DNA from: Symsagittifera roscoffensis
Lineage: Eukaryota > Xenacoelomorpha > Acoela > Convolutidae
Length of the DNA: 64,000 nt
Direction: 5' to 3'
NCBI RefSeq assembly: GCF_963678635.1
Contig: NC_087066.1
Span: 21,855,996 to 21,919,995, forward strand
The position numbers and the translations under genes were made by a program. Below the pieces are notes generated by a model that did no database searches, was not told the origin of the DNA, and worked only from the letters and a program-made list of their open reading frames with translations. Shown here one piece after another: positions 1-12,600 of this stretch (position 1 is the stretch's first letter; the number at the start of each line of letters is the position of its first letter).

Positions 1-689
1 AGACAAATTTCGACTTTTTAACTAGCCATTTTTGACGGAATATTTTAAATATCAATCAAAAGCTATTGTCCTGAGCTTAAATTTGAAGTGATTGTTTTAT
101 GTAAAATTATGGGGTTTTAAAGATTGCCATTTTGGCCAATTTGGGACAATTAACGCGCGATATATTTCGCGCTATTAACGCGTGAGCGGAGATTTAGTCC
201 GTCATTCCAAATTGGTTGAACGAAGCTTGTTTGCCATAATTGATGTGTTAAAAGGTGCGAAAACTATCACTTTGTACTTTAAATGGCGTGTGGGGGATGA
301 GTTTTGCAAAAAGCTTAAATTAGAAAAATATATATATTTTATTTTGTTTTTTATTTAATTTTTCATGTTATTAATGCTCCATAGACCTTAAAAGGAAATC
401 AGAACATTCAGGGCCTTGGTCTGATACGAGCATTCTTGTTTCGTTTTGCTTTTTATAGTCATCATATCTTTGAGTAGCCAAGTAAGCAGCATTACGCCAA
501 ACCAACTGGTCTACAGATGATAATTACTAAATCGTAATGCACAGAATGATTAAAAACTAGATCGTAGGTTGCCGGGTTTTTTGTATTGAGTGGGTTATTT
601 TCAAAGTTTGCAGAAATCATGAGCTATTTTAAATAAAATTTTTGCTTCGGTGATTTGGACTCCAAAAATATATTTTCAGAAATTTTTCA
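1..689. other. No gene recognised (AT-rich)
   Basis: No open frame with protein-like composition and no RNA gene is visible here. The stretch precedes the recognisable part of a tandem-repeat array. Confidence 0.4.
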
Positions 690-3480
690 TGTCGTTTTTG
701 GTATTCAGATTTTTAGATTTATTGCTTTGCAGATAAATTCGAAAAGATAATTGATTGTTATCCTACAAAATTTTGCATGTCTTTCTTTTTTTAACCTATC
801 GATGAAGAATGATCACAAATTTCAAAAAAATTGCTCTTTTTCAAATAGCTAAGATGTACATCAAAAGGTTGTAAAATTAGAAAATAATGTAATTTGTAAA
901 GGCTAAGCTTCATCTGCTCAGCACTAATTTTGTATCTGATTACTAAAAATTTTGTAAGGTTTTTTTCTCGAAGTTTTTTTTAAATAATTCAATTCTCGAA
1001 GCAAGGTTGAACGTAATATGGCACATGAGTGCAACAGAATATCTTTAAGTAAAGTTGAAATAAAACAAACCGTATGACACAGTGATTATCAATTGTAGAC
1101 TAGTCGTTGTAATTGGCATGACTCAGTGCTTACTGAAGCACTTATCATGCGATAAATTGAGATTTCATTTTAAACAAAATGGCTGAATTTTTCAGCTTTT
1201 TCGAAAACCCAAGGGAATTAAAACTCTTATGAAACTGGCTTTTTTGCTAAAAAGAGTCCTGATTCTTTGTTATTCAAAAGCATTGCACGATAATCGAGAA
1301 AAATTATTGAGCTAAATGGCTCGACCCGAAATTATCAAAATGATTGTTAAAACTTAGTCGAAAAAAACTTAACATTAATCTGTTCTAGTCAAATGCGAGT
1401 AGTTTTCGGCTTTGCAGATAATTTTGACTATTTAGTTGAAAGGCTCAGCAAAATTTTCCAACATAACAACCTATCGTTGAAGCATGATCAAGAATTGTCA
1501 AAACTTTTGCAAATCGATATAGTAGCAGTCTTTATGTTTTAGATTACTTTGAAAATAGTTAGGATGCTCATCAATACGCTGTAAAAGTGAAAATTAATAT
1601 TTATCGGTAGGATGTCATTCAAGTAAAGATTAAGCTTTATCCGCGCAGCCTTAAATTTGTATCTGGAAAAAAAAATTGTTTGCATAATTTTGTAAGCAAT
1701 TGTTCATTGCGACATGGCACATGAGCGCAACGAAATGTCCTGAATTAAAAATGTAATAAAAAACCAACCGTATGTGACGTTGATTATCAGTTGTAGATTA
1801 TTCGTAAAATTCGTCATGTATTGGAGCCCTAATGAAGCACTTGCCATGCGATAAACTGAGATTTCATTTCAAACAAAATGGCTGAATTTTTCAGCTTTTT
1901 CGAAAACCCAAGGGAATTAAAACTCTTATGAAACTGGCTTTTTTGCTAAAAAGAGTCCTGATTCTTTGTTATTCAAAAGCATTGCACGATAATCGAGAAA
2001 AATTATTGAGCTAAATGGCTCGACCCGAAATTATCAAAATGATTGTTAAAACTTAGTCGAAAAAAACTTAACATTAATCTGTTCAAGTCAAATGCGAGTA
2101 GTTTTCGGCTTTGCAGATAATTTTGACTATTTAGTTGAAAGGCTCAGCAAAATTTTCCAACATAACAACCTATCGTTGAAGCATGATCAAGAATTGTCAA
2201 AACTTTTGCAAATCGATATAGTAGCAGTCTTTATGTTTTAGATTACTTTGAAAATAGTTAGGATGCTCATCAATACGCTGTAAAAGTGAAAATTAATATT
2301 TATCGGTAGGATGTCCTTCAAGTAAAGATTAAGCTTTATCCGCGCAGCCTTAAATTTGTATCTGGACAAAAAAAATTGTTTGCATAATTTTGTAAGCAAT
2401 TGTTCATTGCGACATGGCACATGAGCGCAACGAAATGTCCTGAATTAAAAATGTAATAAAAAACCAACCGTACGTGACGTCGATTATCAGTTGTAGATTA
2501 GTCGTAAAATTCGTCATGTATTGGAGCCCTAATGAAGCACTTGCCATGTGATAAACTGAGCTTTCATTTCAAACAAAATAGCTGAATTTTTCAGTTTTTT
2601 TTAAGAGCCCAAGAGAGCTAAAACTCATATGAACATTGTTTGAATCACTATGAACAATTTTGATTCTTTGATATGCAAAAGCATTGCATAATAATCGAGT
2701 AAAACTTGTGAACGAAATGGCTTGACCCGAAATTATCAAAATGATTGCTAAAACTTGTTCAAAAAAAATTAACAATTATTTGTTCAAGTCAATTTGCGAG
2801 TAGTTATAGGCTCTGCAGATAGTTTTGACTATTTAGTTGAAAGACGTCTCACCAAAACTTTTTAATATAATAACCTATCGTTTAAGCATGATCATGAATT
2901 GTCAAATCTTTTGCAAATCGATATAATAGCAGTCTCAATGTTTTAGCTTACTTTGAAAATAGTTAGGATGCTCATCAATAGGCTGTGAAAGAAGAAAATT
3001 AATATTTACCGGTAGAATGGCATTCAAGTATAGATTAAGCTTTATCCGCGCAGACTTAAATTCGTATCTGAATAACAAAATTGTTTGCACATTTTTGAAC
3101 CATACGACAGGTTGATTATCAGTTGTAGACTAGTCGTAATAATTGTCATGTATCGGAGCTTTACGAAGCACTTAAGCTGAGATTTCATTTCAGACAAAAT
3201 AGCTGAAATTTTCAGCTTTTTTAAGAACCCAAGAGAAATAACACTCTTATGGAAATTGCTTTATTTGGTATGAACAATCTATATTCTCTGATATGCAAAA
3301 TCGTTGCAGAATGATACGAGCATAATTTTTAAGCTTAATGGCTCGAACCGAAATTATCGAATTATTTGTTAAAACTTAATCAAACTAAAATTTAAAAGAT
3401 TTTGTATAATCCCAATGCGATCATCTTACCACTGCTTCTGCAGCTTGACAAGTTTTAAAGCTAGAGTGAAAGCTTCGATT
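690..3480. repeat. Tandem array of ~700-bp units
   Basis: Landmark strings such as 'aaacaaaatggctgaattt' recur at 1172, 1871 and 2571 (spacing 699 and 700 bp) and again near 3192 (spacing about 621 bp, so the last unit is shortened). Units at about 1131-1830 and 1831-2530 are almost identical over their whole length, the unit from 2531 is clearly diverged, and a more decayed unit is recognisable at about 690-1130. The divergence gradient suggests the central pair is the youngest duplication. No protein-coding frame is shared by the units; short ORFs inside are not conserved. It looks like a small satellite or locally amplified non-coding sequence. Confidence 0.85.
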
Positions 3481-4844
3481 CTCAACTACGAAAAAAAATC
3501 TGGAAAACTTGAATTGAAAAACGAATTATAAAATCAACCAGCGTGACAGAAAAGGCAAGCACTCTACAGCGCAGAATCCAATTTTAACGTTTTGAAGATT
3601 TAAATGAGCCATCATCGAAACTATAAACCTTATTGGAGCCATGAAAACTTTCAGAACTTGATAAGGATTCTACTCTTTTAATGATTATTTTAACTTTAAA
3701 ATTCTTGTCTCTAGATACAAGGACTGCATTTTATAAAAGTGAAACTTATAGATTTTAGGTAATTTTTTTTTTCTAATTTTTTTTAGAAAGTTAACTATGC
3801 AACTATATGTAATTAACACTTTTAACCATTAAATACTAATTGAATAAAACTTTTTTTTGCTTGTGTCAGGCTATCTTTACTAGGTGTTACTTATAACAAC
3901 TTGCTCAAAAGTCGGATTCTTAACTTTGTTATAATCGAAAATGATCGCTATGACAAAATCATATCAAAAATTTTTATATTGTTGGTTTTTTATATTCAAG
4001 TATAAATTTTAAATTTAAGTAATTGTCTTGAATTTTTGAATTGAGGAAAAAAAAATTAATGAACAAGGTTTGTCATTAAGCAATTGTTTTTGTTTTTAAA
4101 AATTAATGTATTTTACGCATTGACATGTTTGACGGAAGCACAAAACAGACTATGGAAAATTAGAAAACACGATCCAGGAACTTATATAAGAGCTCATATC
4201 AAATGCTCTGAAAATTGAACGCAGCCTTGCCAAGCTGTACAGAGTAAATCATAAAAATACCCCACGTTTCTTTTTTTGTGGCTAAAACTTTATCATAGGC
4301 TTTTTAATGAAAATTTTTGCACGGTGACTTACACTTGATTTGTTTTTTTTTTGTTGTAAGCAAAAAAAGTTAATGAAATTTTTTTTATTCGGATCACACA
4401 AACATCAACCGAAGAAAACGAATCTGATCGAGCCACGGCAAATAATACATAATTCTGATTTTTCAATTTACTTCGGCAGTTTTGAAATAAAGATGCAAAT
4501 AACAAACAATTTAGAAGCAAAACATGTTTCAACAGAAGGCGTAAAACACTTAAGACCGACGTAACGGAGGGCCGACAACTCCGAAAACCGAAACCCTATG
4601 GTTTTTTTGCCGAAACACTGTGGTTACGGGGAAAACGTAAGATACGGAAAAAACTATCCGGTCAATGCGGTCTCATAACCTGATCTATGCTCGCTCAATC
4701 TCCGTAATTAGGTAAAATTTATGAAGTCGAATGCTTGAATTATGAAGAGTGTTTATCGGCAAAAACTTTCGGCAACTCAATATTTCATCATGTTTTCGGA
4801 CAAGCATAACATCATATCATTTCAAAATTCCGCTTCAATAAACA
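3481..4844. other. No gene recognised
   Basis: AT-rich sequence with homopolymer runs. Two overlapping short ORFs on opposite strands near 4329-4564 have no recognisable family and look like chance frames. Confidence 0.4.
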
Positions 4845-5082
4845 AAATTGGCGCAAGCTAGCCACAAGAACCGGTCGGTAATGTCCTTGAGACAAATTGC
4901 TCTTTTTGGCGGTTAGCCATAATCAAGGCTGAACCGAATTAGAACCAAAAAACAGTAAAAAAACGGTCAAATGGGGCTATAGACCCTCGGGTCTACATGT
5001 TTTAAGGTCTGCGTATGGGGGGACTCGAACCCGGTTGACCGGCGTGAGAGACTTGTCCCTAGGCCGCTCGGCCAACTGTGCT
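4845..5082 (-). mobile_element. tRNA-derived SINE, copy 1
   Basis: Read on the minus strand from about 5082, the head looks like a tRNA 5' half with a box A-like 'TGGCCGAGCGG' and a box B-like 'GGGTTCGAGTCCC' about 45 nt further on: an internal RNA polymerase III promoter. It is followed by a roughly 120-bp body (4847-4970) that recurs at 8096-8220 with few changes, also preceded by a tRNA-like head in the same orientation. The combination of a tRNA head and a common body defines a SINE. A normal acceptor stem cannot be drawn, so this is not a working tRNA gene. The element sits against the truncated end of a BEL/Pao-like gag remnant. I do not recognise the body domain. Confidence 0.65.
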
Positions 5083-5084
5083 TA

Positions 5085-6077
5085 TGGTTGTATGGTTGTT
5101 ACTATTACTGGTGTGAATTGCATGAGCGAGGTTGGCAGAAGTCGTCGGTTCTGACGAAATTGATACAGGAGTGAAGGCCAGCAAAACTGGCGCACTAGCA
5201 ACGTCAGGTGCTTGAGGACTAACAGAGTCTACCCAATCATTAGTCCGATCGGTTGCTACTAGTGAAATAGGTTGACTTACTCCTGTCGAGTTACTTTCCG
5301 CTACCTTCTCGCTAACCTCAGATGAACTGTTCTCAAGTTCAAAAGCTTTCATTTCCATTTCAATTAGTTGCTTTGTAGGACTTTCAGCCAATTGTTCTAG
5401 TTCCAGCTGACTTTGTTCGAATTTAAGACGGATCTCTTGCTTTTTAAGTCTTCAAGATACTTGATACTGCCTTTCCAGCTCCTCATGGCGTCGTTTTACT
5501 AAAGCTAACTCATGCCGTTTCTCACTTGCTGACATAGTGCAAACAGTCGACGTATGACGAGTGGAAGCAGATTTATCTGACTTATGTGAGACGAGCTTTC
5601 TACTATCCTTAGACTTATTAGAGACCTAAGAGCTGCTTTCAGATACTCGTGCTTCTGAGTCTCTTGATTTGTGCGAGCGTGAGGATGTCTCAGAGCTAGT
5701 TTGTTGTAAAGATCCGTCGCTCCCTATCATGCCGGCTGCTGAAAATTATGAAGGTTCAAGGCTCATCTTGTAACTCTGAGCTTCATGCACTACTTTATTG
5801 TTCAATTCGGTAACTTTCTTAAGTCAAAGGTCTTGCTCAACAATTATTTTTTCAGGGTTTTACGTTTTACCCGCTAACTTGATTAATTGCTCATTGACGT
5901 CAACAGCTTTGTCCAGAGCAATTTTACATTTGTAAACAGCATTATCAGTTTTTGTGGTGCGACTATTATTCTCAATGTTTTCAAGTAATAAAGAGTGACA
6001 TTTAAGCAGCTCATTTTCTAAATTTAGACGGGTTTCAAATAACTTGCGTATCTTACTTTGGAATTTTTTGTCCATAT
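5085..6077 (-). pseudogene. BEL/Pao-like gag N-terminal remnant
   Basis: One reading frame runs from the ATG near 6075 to about 5085 without a frameshift but with about five in-frame stops. The N-terminal segment (6075-5860) is a charged helical stretch beginning MDKKFQSKIRKLFETRLNLE. A Ser-rich linker follows, then a long Lys/Glu/Arg-rich coiled coil (about 5560-5330, with a string such as KRRHEELERQYQ) and a Ser/Thr/Pro-rich end. This order of helical N-terminus, Ser linker and KE-rich coiled coil is typical of gag from BEL/Pao LTR retrotransposons, upstream of the DUF1759 capsid region. Capsid, protease and polymerase are absent: the frame ends at the SINE at 5082. The assignment rests on composition and layout, so another coiled-coil protein is possible. 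Confidence 0.45.
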
Positions 6078-6862
6078 TTTCCGCAAATTCACAATGTTTT
6101 ACGAATGCTCACAAAAGAGAAAACAATTATTAAAAAGCTACTGTCTTGGTACGTAATTAAATTTACATTAATGTATCAACATTAGTTTACAAGATGGGGG
6201 AACTTGACGTTTCAAAGCTTCTGTCTGAAGCCAATTTTTTATAGCTCTTCGAGTTTTGAGTGGTAAGCGGTTCCGCTTCTTACGAGTCTTAAGGATGTTA
6301 AGATTAGCGCTATAACGCCTTAGAAGGAGGAGAGTCTTTAACTCAAGGGAAGGAGGCTGGTGAAGCTCTTTGTACTTCTCATTTAGTACCTGGTCCTTAG
6401 CCTTACGCTTAGAGATAAAGTCTATGACAACGTTCAGAACGAGAATACCTGTTGAAACTAAACTTTCCTCTATATCCTCGGTTCCGTTCCGTCTACAGTA
6501 TAGGATCGCACAAATGTTTGTCCTATGCCTTAATAACAAATTGACAAGTTACTCACCACTCAGCTTGCGGTTCCTACTTATCGAGTTATTAATGGCGTCG
6601 TGTCAATTTACAAGGTCGTTACGGTGAGACCAGTAAAGATGCAGTTAGTACTGTATTGTTTTCTGGGAGTCCCTAGCGTTAAAGTTCAAACTTAAACCTG
6701 GCTTTTTAAAGCAAGTATTTTTGACGCGCTTTTGGGACGGAGCGGGAATTTTTCGGAGCGCTTGATCCAAGGAACTAGCTCCTAGAATAAATACCATGCA
6801 CTTAAGGGACCTATGCGACGGCTACGTTACGCTTAAGTACCAATGGGGTTGAAAAATTAAGT
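6078..6862. other. Unassigned; possible 5' remnant of the BEL/Pao-like element
   Basis: A basic minus-strand ORF (6168-6539) and an overlapping plus-strand ORF lie here. Neither matches a family I know. The position upstream of the gag remnant would fit a decayed leader or LTR, but I could not find the matching second LTR. Confidence 0.25.
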
Positions 6863-7185
6863 AGGTCGGTTGAACTCCAACAACACACGGAGTAAAACTG
6901 AGGATGAAAGAATTCAATTTAACTCACTTAATATCAGCGTACCTGCCACTTAACGTTACTGTCATGCAACGAGATCAATAATCGGACGGGCTGAAACGGC
7001 TTTGATTTACTTGAAGCGAACTGGCTTTCAGTTTCACCAATGGTGGGTGGGGGACCAGGCAACTTGGTTAAGTTCCAACAACACACGCGGAAGAAACCTG
7101 AGGATGAAAAAACTCAACTTAATTTGCCTGATATTCCGCTACCAGACCACTTACCATAAGGTTGGTATCATGAAATCTGGGGACT
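6863..7185. repeat. Diverged direct repeat pair
   Basis: A block of about 110 bp around 'aactccaacaacacacgg' at 6875 recurs from about 7070 as 'agttccaacaacacacgcgg', and both continue into 'ctgaggatgaaa..a..tcaa.tta'. The spacing is about 200 bp and the copies are clearly diverged. No coding capacity is conserved between them. Confidence 0.55.
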
Positions 7186-7589
7186 TTTGAGGATTTTTTT
7201 GACAATTTTTATTAATTTTCACAAAATTTTTCGGAAAATTTTGGTCAGCAGGTTCGAGTCATGAACCAATCCAAAAACTAGTCCAGTACCTCTTGTCTTG
7301 AATAATATTCCGTTCACAAATATCCAAAAATATTTGGTATCGAGAAAAAAATGTCAAATAGTTCGTTTATGTACCGACTGTAAGATATTTCAGTTCAACG
7401 GAACTGTCCAAAAGTTTTGGGTAATGAGAAAAACCGGGTGCTAGCTTGCGGTAAAAATTCTAGCATATAGTACATCGTATATAAATTTATAGCACATTGG
7501 AAAGTTTTAAAAGTTTTGGAAACTTCTTACAGTTTTTAATTGGAGATTGGCGGCACCGGAAAAAATCCAAAACTTCGGGTGTCGAGAAA

Positions 7590-7925
7590 AACACAGCTCC
7601 ACTTGCCCGAAAGTCAGCAATCAGGACACCTGAACAGGCCTCTCTTCCGTCAGTCTGCTCTTTCGCCTGTCTGCTATATCGTCTGTCGGCTCTTTTGGCC
7701 AACTGCCCACTTTCGTCAAGCATACTCTGTGACGAGTTTCGGCCAATTCGGTACTCTGATGTTTTCGTATTGTCGACCCAACGCCCACTTTTGGTCAAAC
7801 GCCCACTTTCGGCCAACTGGTAGCTGATATTTTCGTATTTTCGGCCAAACCGAGCCCTGGGCGAATTTCGGCCAATTTTGTTAGCTGCTCACTCTGTTTC
7901 GGCCAATTTCACGGTCCCTTCACTC
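7590..7925. repeat. Irregular repeats of 'ttcggccaa' / 'cgcccactttcgg'
   Basis: The motif 'tttcggccaa' or a close variant occurs at least six times between 7690 and 7910, often with 'gcccacttt' next to it, at irregular spacing. Overlapping ORFs on both strands here are by-products of this composition. Confidence 0.5.
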
Positions 7926-8095
7926 TGTTTCTGTCCAAAATGTTCCCGCTCTAATCTCCAAACGAAAATAATTGAATCCAAATCCGTAAATTATTAAGAG
8001 ATATTTCTCGGTAAATAACTCAGGCAATAGATAAATTTCGGCATTTTCAATCAATCATAACATCAAATAATATTTTTATCATCGGCCTGTTGTTG

Positions 8096-8318
8096 GTACA
8101 AATTGGCGCAAGCTAGCCACAAAAACCGGCCGGTAATGTCCTTGAGACAAATTGCTCTTTTTTGGCGGTCAGCCTCAATCAAGGCTGAACCGAATTAGAA
8201 CCAAAAATAACAGTTAAAATAGGATATAACCCCCTTTTTTAGTATATTAATACTTGGGCAAGTGGGGGACTCGAACATACGTCAACTGTCATGTCGTAGT
8301 CAGCTTTGCCATCTGGTT
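8096..8318 (-). mobile_element. tRNA-derived SINE, copy 2
   Basis: The body (8096-8220) is nearly the same as the body of the copy at 4847-4970, including 'ggcgcaagctagccac' and 'gtccttgagacaaattgctc'. On the minus strand the head near 8316-8245 carries a weaker box A and a well kept box B ('TGTTCGAGTCCC'). The head has diverged from copy 1 much more than the body. The orientation is the same as copy 1. Confidence 0.6.
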
Positions 8319-9501
8319 TTATTTTATTTGCATTTATACTCTTGTTTTATATTTGCGTTGCAACATGATCAGCTCCGACATCTATCACTGTCTTGGCGCA
8401 AAATGTGCAATTGAGCAAATTATGTAGCAAAAAAGCAAAGTTTGAATCAGTTTTTTTTTTCAAATTTTTGGATCAGAGAGATTTGTTATTTCTGTATTGT
8501 CAGAAAAACTGCTTCCTGACTCGAACATCAATTTTAAAGTGTAACCATTTGGTTTTAAAGGGCTCTGCAATATGAGCGATCACCATATATGCCAAACTTT
8601 CAGGCATTTGGACTAAGTAAACAGGAGTTAATACTATTGTATTACAGAAAATGTCACAGGTGGGGCAAACGTTAAGAAGGTGCTTAGCCCTTGCTAGCTA
8701 AAATGATTTTCTTTTGCCGCGAAAGGAATTTCACTTGGCTTAGATGTAAAAAACAAAAATGTTTCCTTGATTTCAAAAATAAAATTTATTAAGAGCGTTC
8801 GTTCGTGTGGTTTACTGTGCTCAAGATTTTTATGGAAGTTCTATTTTTTTTAAGAATTCACTTTCAGATGTTTGATCTTTTTTTTTACCTTATTACTTAA
8901 GTAAGTTTATCATATTTTCTGCTGGCGTTTTTTGAGCTTCTCAATTATCATTCCAAGACCGATATTACCAGAAAAATCCCCTCCACCGGCCAATTTTTCG
9001 TGATTGGCTCTCTTATTGTTCCTTCGCCAGATAAAAATATCAATTATACCGTCCATTATCTTTGATTACAGAGCGATGTATTGTACACGGTAGAAGAGCA
9101 CAAATTCGTTATAGCCCTACCACACCTTGGTTTTTGTATGATCTCAGGTCATTTTTTTGCTTGAGTGGGCTATATTAGTAGCCTTTTAATATTCCCTTAA
9201 TTTAAAATTCCCTTTTTTAAAGCGAAATAATTTCAGGCTTTTAAACGAGACACACGTCTATTTGCACAGATGTTTTTATAATGGAAGTTTTGATGGTGTT
9301 AAAAAATCAGTGAACAAGTTTCCTAATGAAAAGATTGGCTCTTTTTCTTTCGCTTACACATCGATTTTATGGTGTAATTTCGGGTTTTCAAGTATAAAAA
9401 CAATATATGCTTGTTATGGTTTAATTAGTCCACATGCCAATTAAAAAAATATATATTTGAAAAAATTGGGAGAAGATTGAGTGGGACGAAAAGGAGCCGA
9501 A
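8319..9501. other. No gene recognised
   Basis: AT-rich intergenic sequence upstream of the first FANK1 copy. A 60-codon plus-strand ORF at 9262-9444 has a faint ankyrin-like look but no splice context and no partner in the duplication, so it is not called. Confidence 0.4.
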
Positions 9502-9621
9502 GGCTCTTTTTCCTTTTCCCCCTCACCTGCAAATTTTTACATGTTAATTTGTTGACCACATTGTCCGATTGTTATGAAAATTTACATACAGACTAATAAG
9601 GGGGGGGAAGGAAAAAGAGCC
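9502..9621. repeat. Inverted repeat at duplication edge
   Basis: The arms 'ggctctttttcctt' (9502-9515) and 'aaggaaaaagagcc' (9608-9621) are perfect inverted copies with a spacer of about 92 bp. A G run at 9600-9607 abuts the right arm, and a C-rich stretch (9517-9523) lies beside the left arm. The left edge of the 4-kb tandem duplication falls in this structure. Confidence 0.7.
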
Positions 9622-12600
9622 GAGCCGAAAAATCTTTGGTTGAATAACCTCACAAAACCTAATGAGTTTTTCTCACAAAATGAAGTGCCGGATGAAAAAA
9701 ATCAATTTAGCTGGAGTTTTATCTTAATTGCTTCCCTGTAAAATAAATAGCCATCCAGTCTGAGAACCTTTTATTCATTGTTGATTTATTTATACTGTCA
9801 TTTTAAACGCTAGTTAATTTTTGTCTTTTTCCGGCACGTGCTCTAAATTTGGACTTTTAATACCACATTGAAGAGACACATGCATATATTCTTACCTATG
9901 CAGTGAATCATTACAATGGCCAGAAATTTAATCAAAAAATGCACACAACAACTTGCATTATTGAAGCTACAAGAAGCGAGAAATTTATTTTGAAGATTCA
10001 TTAAATATAAATTAATTCTAAATAATAAATTGAACAATTTTAACCTGAATTATTTTTGGTTGTTTTTTGCTTTTCACTATAGCATTATCGATAGCATTAC
10101 AGAATTATTATCGAGCTATTGTAGCGAGTAAGTTTGTAGAATATGGGGAAAACGTCGTTTGTTTTCCCTGACAAACCGGACCCCCCGATGGTCGGCAAAG
10201 TGACCCACAAGAGCATTGAGTTGTTCTGGAATCATGTGCAGAAGCAGTACTACGGGGGTGAGAAGGGAGACTTCAGACCCCGCTTCTGCATCCAGGAAGA
10301 GGACCAGATCAAAGGGTTTGGCTCTGTCTACACTGGCTATGGAACTAGTTTCGTATTTGATGGACTCGATGCCAGAACCAAATACAGATACAGAATACAA
10401 GTGAGATTTTCATGAACAACTGAATTTATAGTCGTCTTCATCGTGAAACACATTGTCGACGAAATTTCATTTTAAAGTGTCAATTTTGAATCAACAAACA
10501 GTTTGCGTTATTTTAAAAAATTTGTTTTAAACCATTTAAAAAAATTGAAACAATAAACACATGTTATTTATGGATTCGAATCTAAAGCCTCTTAAAACTG
10601 GAATCATCTAGATTTTTCATAAGAAAGAAAAAGTAAGGATCCGGATCTACTCTTATCCTCGTAGGTCATCTACGGGAACAACGATCAAACATCGCCCTGG
10701 AGTCGCATAGTTGCAGTTAGTACCACTGATCTCCCCCTCAACACAGACCACTTGCATCGGGCCATAGTGCGGGGGGACATACACGCCGTGAAAAAGGCGC
10801 TCGGAGACCAAGTCTGCCACGTGGACGCACCAAACAAAGAAGGCTACACTGCTTTGATGGTTGCGACTATGAGTGGCATGCTTCAAATTACACAGCTCAT
10901 ATTGGACAAAAAAGCAGATGTCAACATCCAATCAAAATCAGGCAAAGATGCACTGATGTTGGGTTGTTTTGAAGGTTACATGAACATATGCAAGGCTTTG
11001 AGGAAGTACGGGGCTAAACTGGACCAGAGAGACAAAGGTGGAAACACTGCCCTTCATCTGGCAACGGATGGGGGGAACTTGGACATTATCAGATGGCTAG
11101 TAGCAGAAGGTATTATCGAGCAGATAGAGATTTCTACGAAAATTTTCAGGCTCCCAGTCATTTTCGCCACGGCCACTTCCGGATATGACTGCTTTTGGGG
11201 CGGAAATGAGTGGGTTTTTGGGGCGGTAGTGTCAGGAGCGGAAATGGCTGGTCACGATATTTTCAAGCAGTAACTGATTGGTTTCAAATCCCCCCCACCC
11301 CCTATCCCCCCTCATATTACAAAGTTTCAACTTTGCTAATATGCTGCATGCCATTGTGGCTAAATTCATGACGTATAAAGTACGAATTTATCAAAGATCA
11401 ACATAGGTTAGAGAGAAGACAGCAAAATAGTCGATTAAGTTCAGATTGGTCGTATTTGTTCAGGCGCTGACGTGGACGCACGCGACACGGTGTCCGGGTG
11501 GACTCCCCTGTTGAGATGCACAGCCATGTCGAGTAATGTGCTTGCCGGGCAGTGTCTCATACAACTGGGGGCGGATGTGAATGCCACTGACAAGGAGGGA
11601 AAGACTGCTCTCATGCTGGCTGCCATCAAGACCAACTCCCACTTCGGAAAGATACTCCTAGGTCAGATTCGTTCTGCCAGCTGATGTCGTAGCCCTTTTC
11701 TCCACGTTTTATAAGTACTTCCAAAGAAAATAGTAAAAATACAGCTATAGAAAAGTTCGGGTTTAGGCAATCAGATCACAAACCAAATATCATCGTGGAA
11801 ATAAATTCTAGATGTTTTGAAACCAGGGTAGAGTTCAGTTTTCTATAATATTTTTCTTTGAAAACAAATGAAAATGATGCTTTTCTTGTTATAAAAACCA
11901 AGATCAGAAAAAATAGCCGGTTGTTGATCAGATTCGCACAGATCGTTTTGACTACAAAAAATTGAATTAAATCTATGAACAAATAGAAAAACAACGACTG
12001 CCTGTTACTGTGCAAGGAGTGCAAGAATAGTCTTACAAAATACAAAAAAGGGTCTTTTTTTTTCTGCGTGGTGTGATAAAAGATTCTGAACGACAAGCTA
12101 GAACTTGAACTTATTCGACAGTCATAGTGAAATATGCAAACTGGACAACAGTTTTTGTAGAAAAATGGGCAAAAGTTTTTTTTTAATTTTTGATTTTTTG
12201 ATTCCCAAAATTTTAATTCTAGTCGAATAACTTTAATCGAGGAAAACTAAGTAGTTTTTGCAGTTTAAGTTACGCATAAACTAACTATTGTAAGCCTGCT
12301 CGCTCGCTCTATTTGCTCGGAATTATACGAAAAATCAAAAAATTCAATCCGATTTTTCTCGAAATGGGAAATTTTTTGGAAAATTTTTAACGTCATTTGA
12401 GTCACAAGTGAATAGGCTTTAGTATGATATATCACCCAACCCATTGCATTGAATATTTTTGGTATCAGATTTTGCGCGGAAAACAAAAAGAAAAAAAAAT
12501 AAAAAAAACTAAAAAAAAAACACTTGAATACAAATATCTTCCCCATTTTTCGAATAGTCAAAACACTAATTTTCAATTTTTTCCTACTTTGTTGGTTTTC

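Noticed and set aside
5010..5082. Functional tRNA gene on the minus strand
   Set aside because: Box A and box B are good, but acceptor and anticodon stems do not pair and the same body follows a second tRNA-like head; a SINE head explains it better.
7487..7827. Overlapping ~100-codon ORFs on both strands
   Set aside because: By-product of the 'ttcggccaa' repeats; no recognisable protein in any frame.
9262..9444. Possible decayed ankyrin exon upstream of FANK1
   Set aside because: Only a weak resemblance, no splice sites, and not part of the duplicated unit.
10116..10400. Minus-strand ORF opposite FANK1 exon 1 (and 14140-14424), plus similar ones opposite exons 2 and 3
   Set aside because: Shadow frames of well supported exons.
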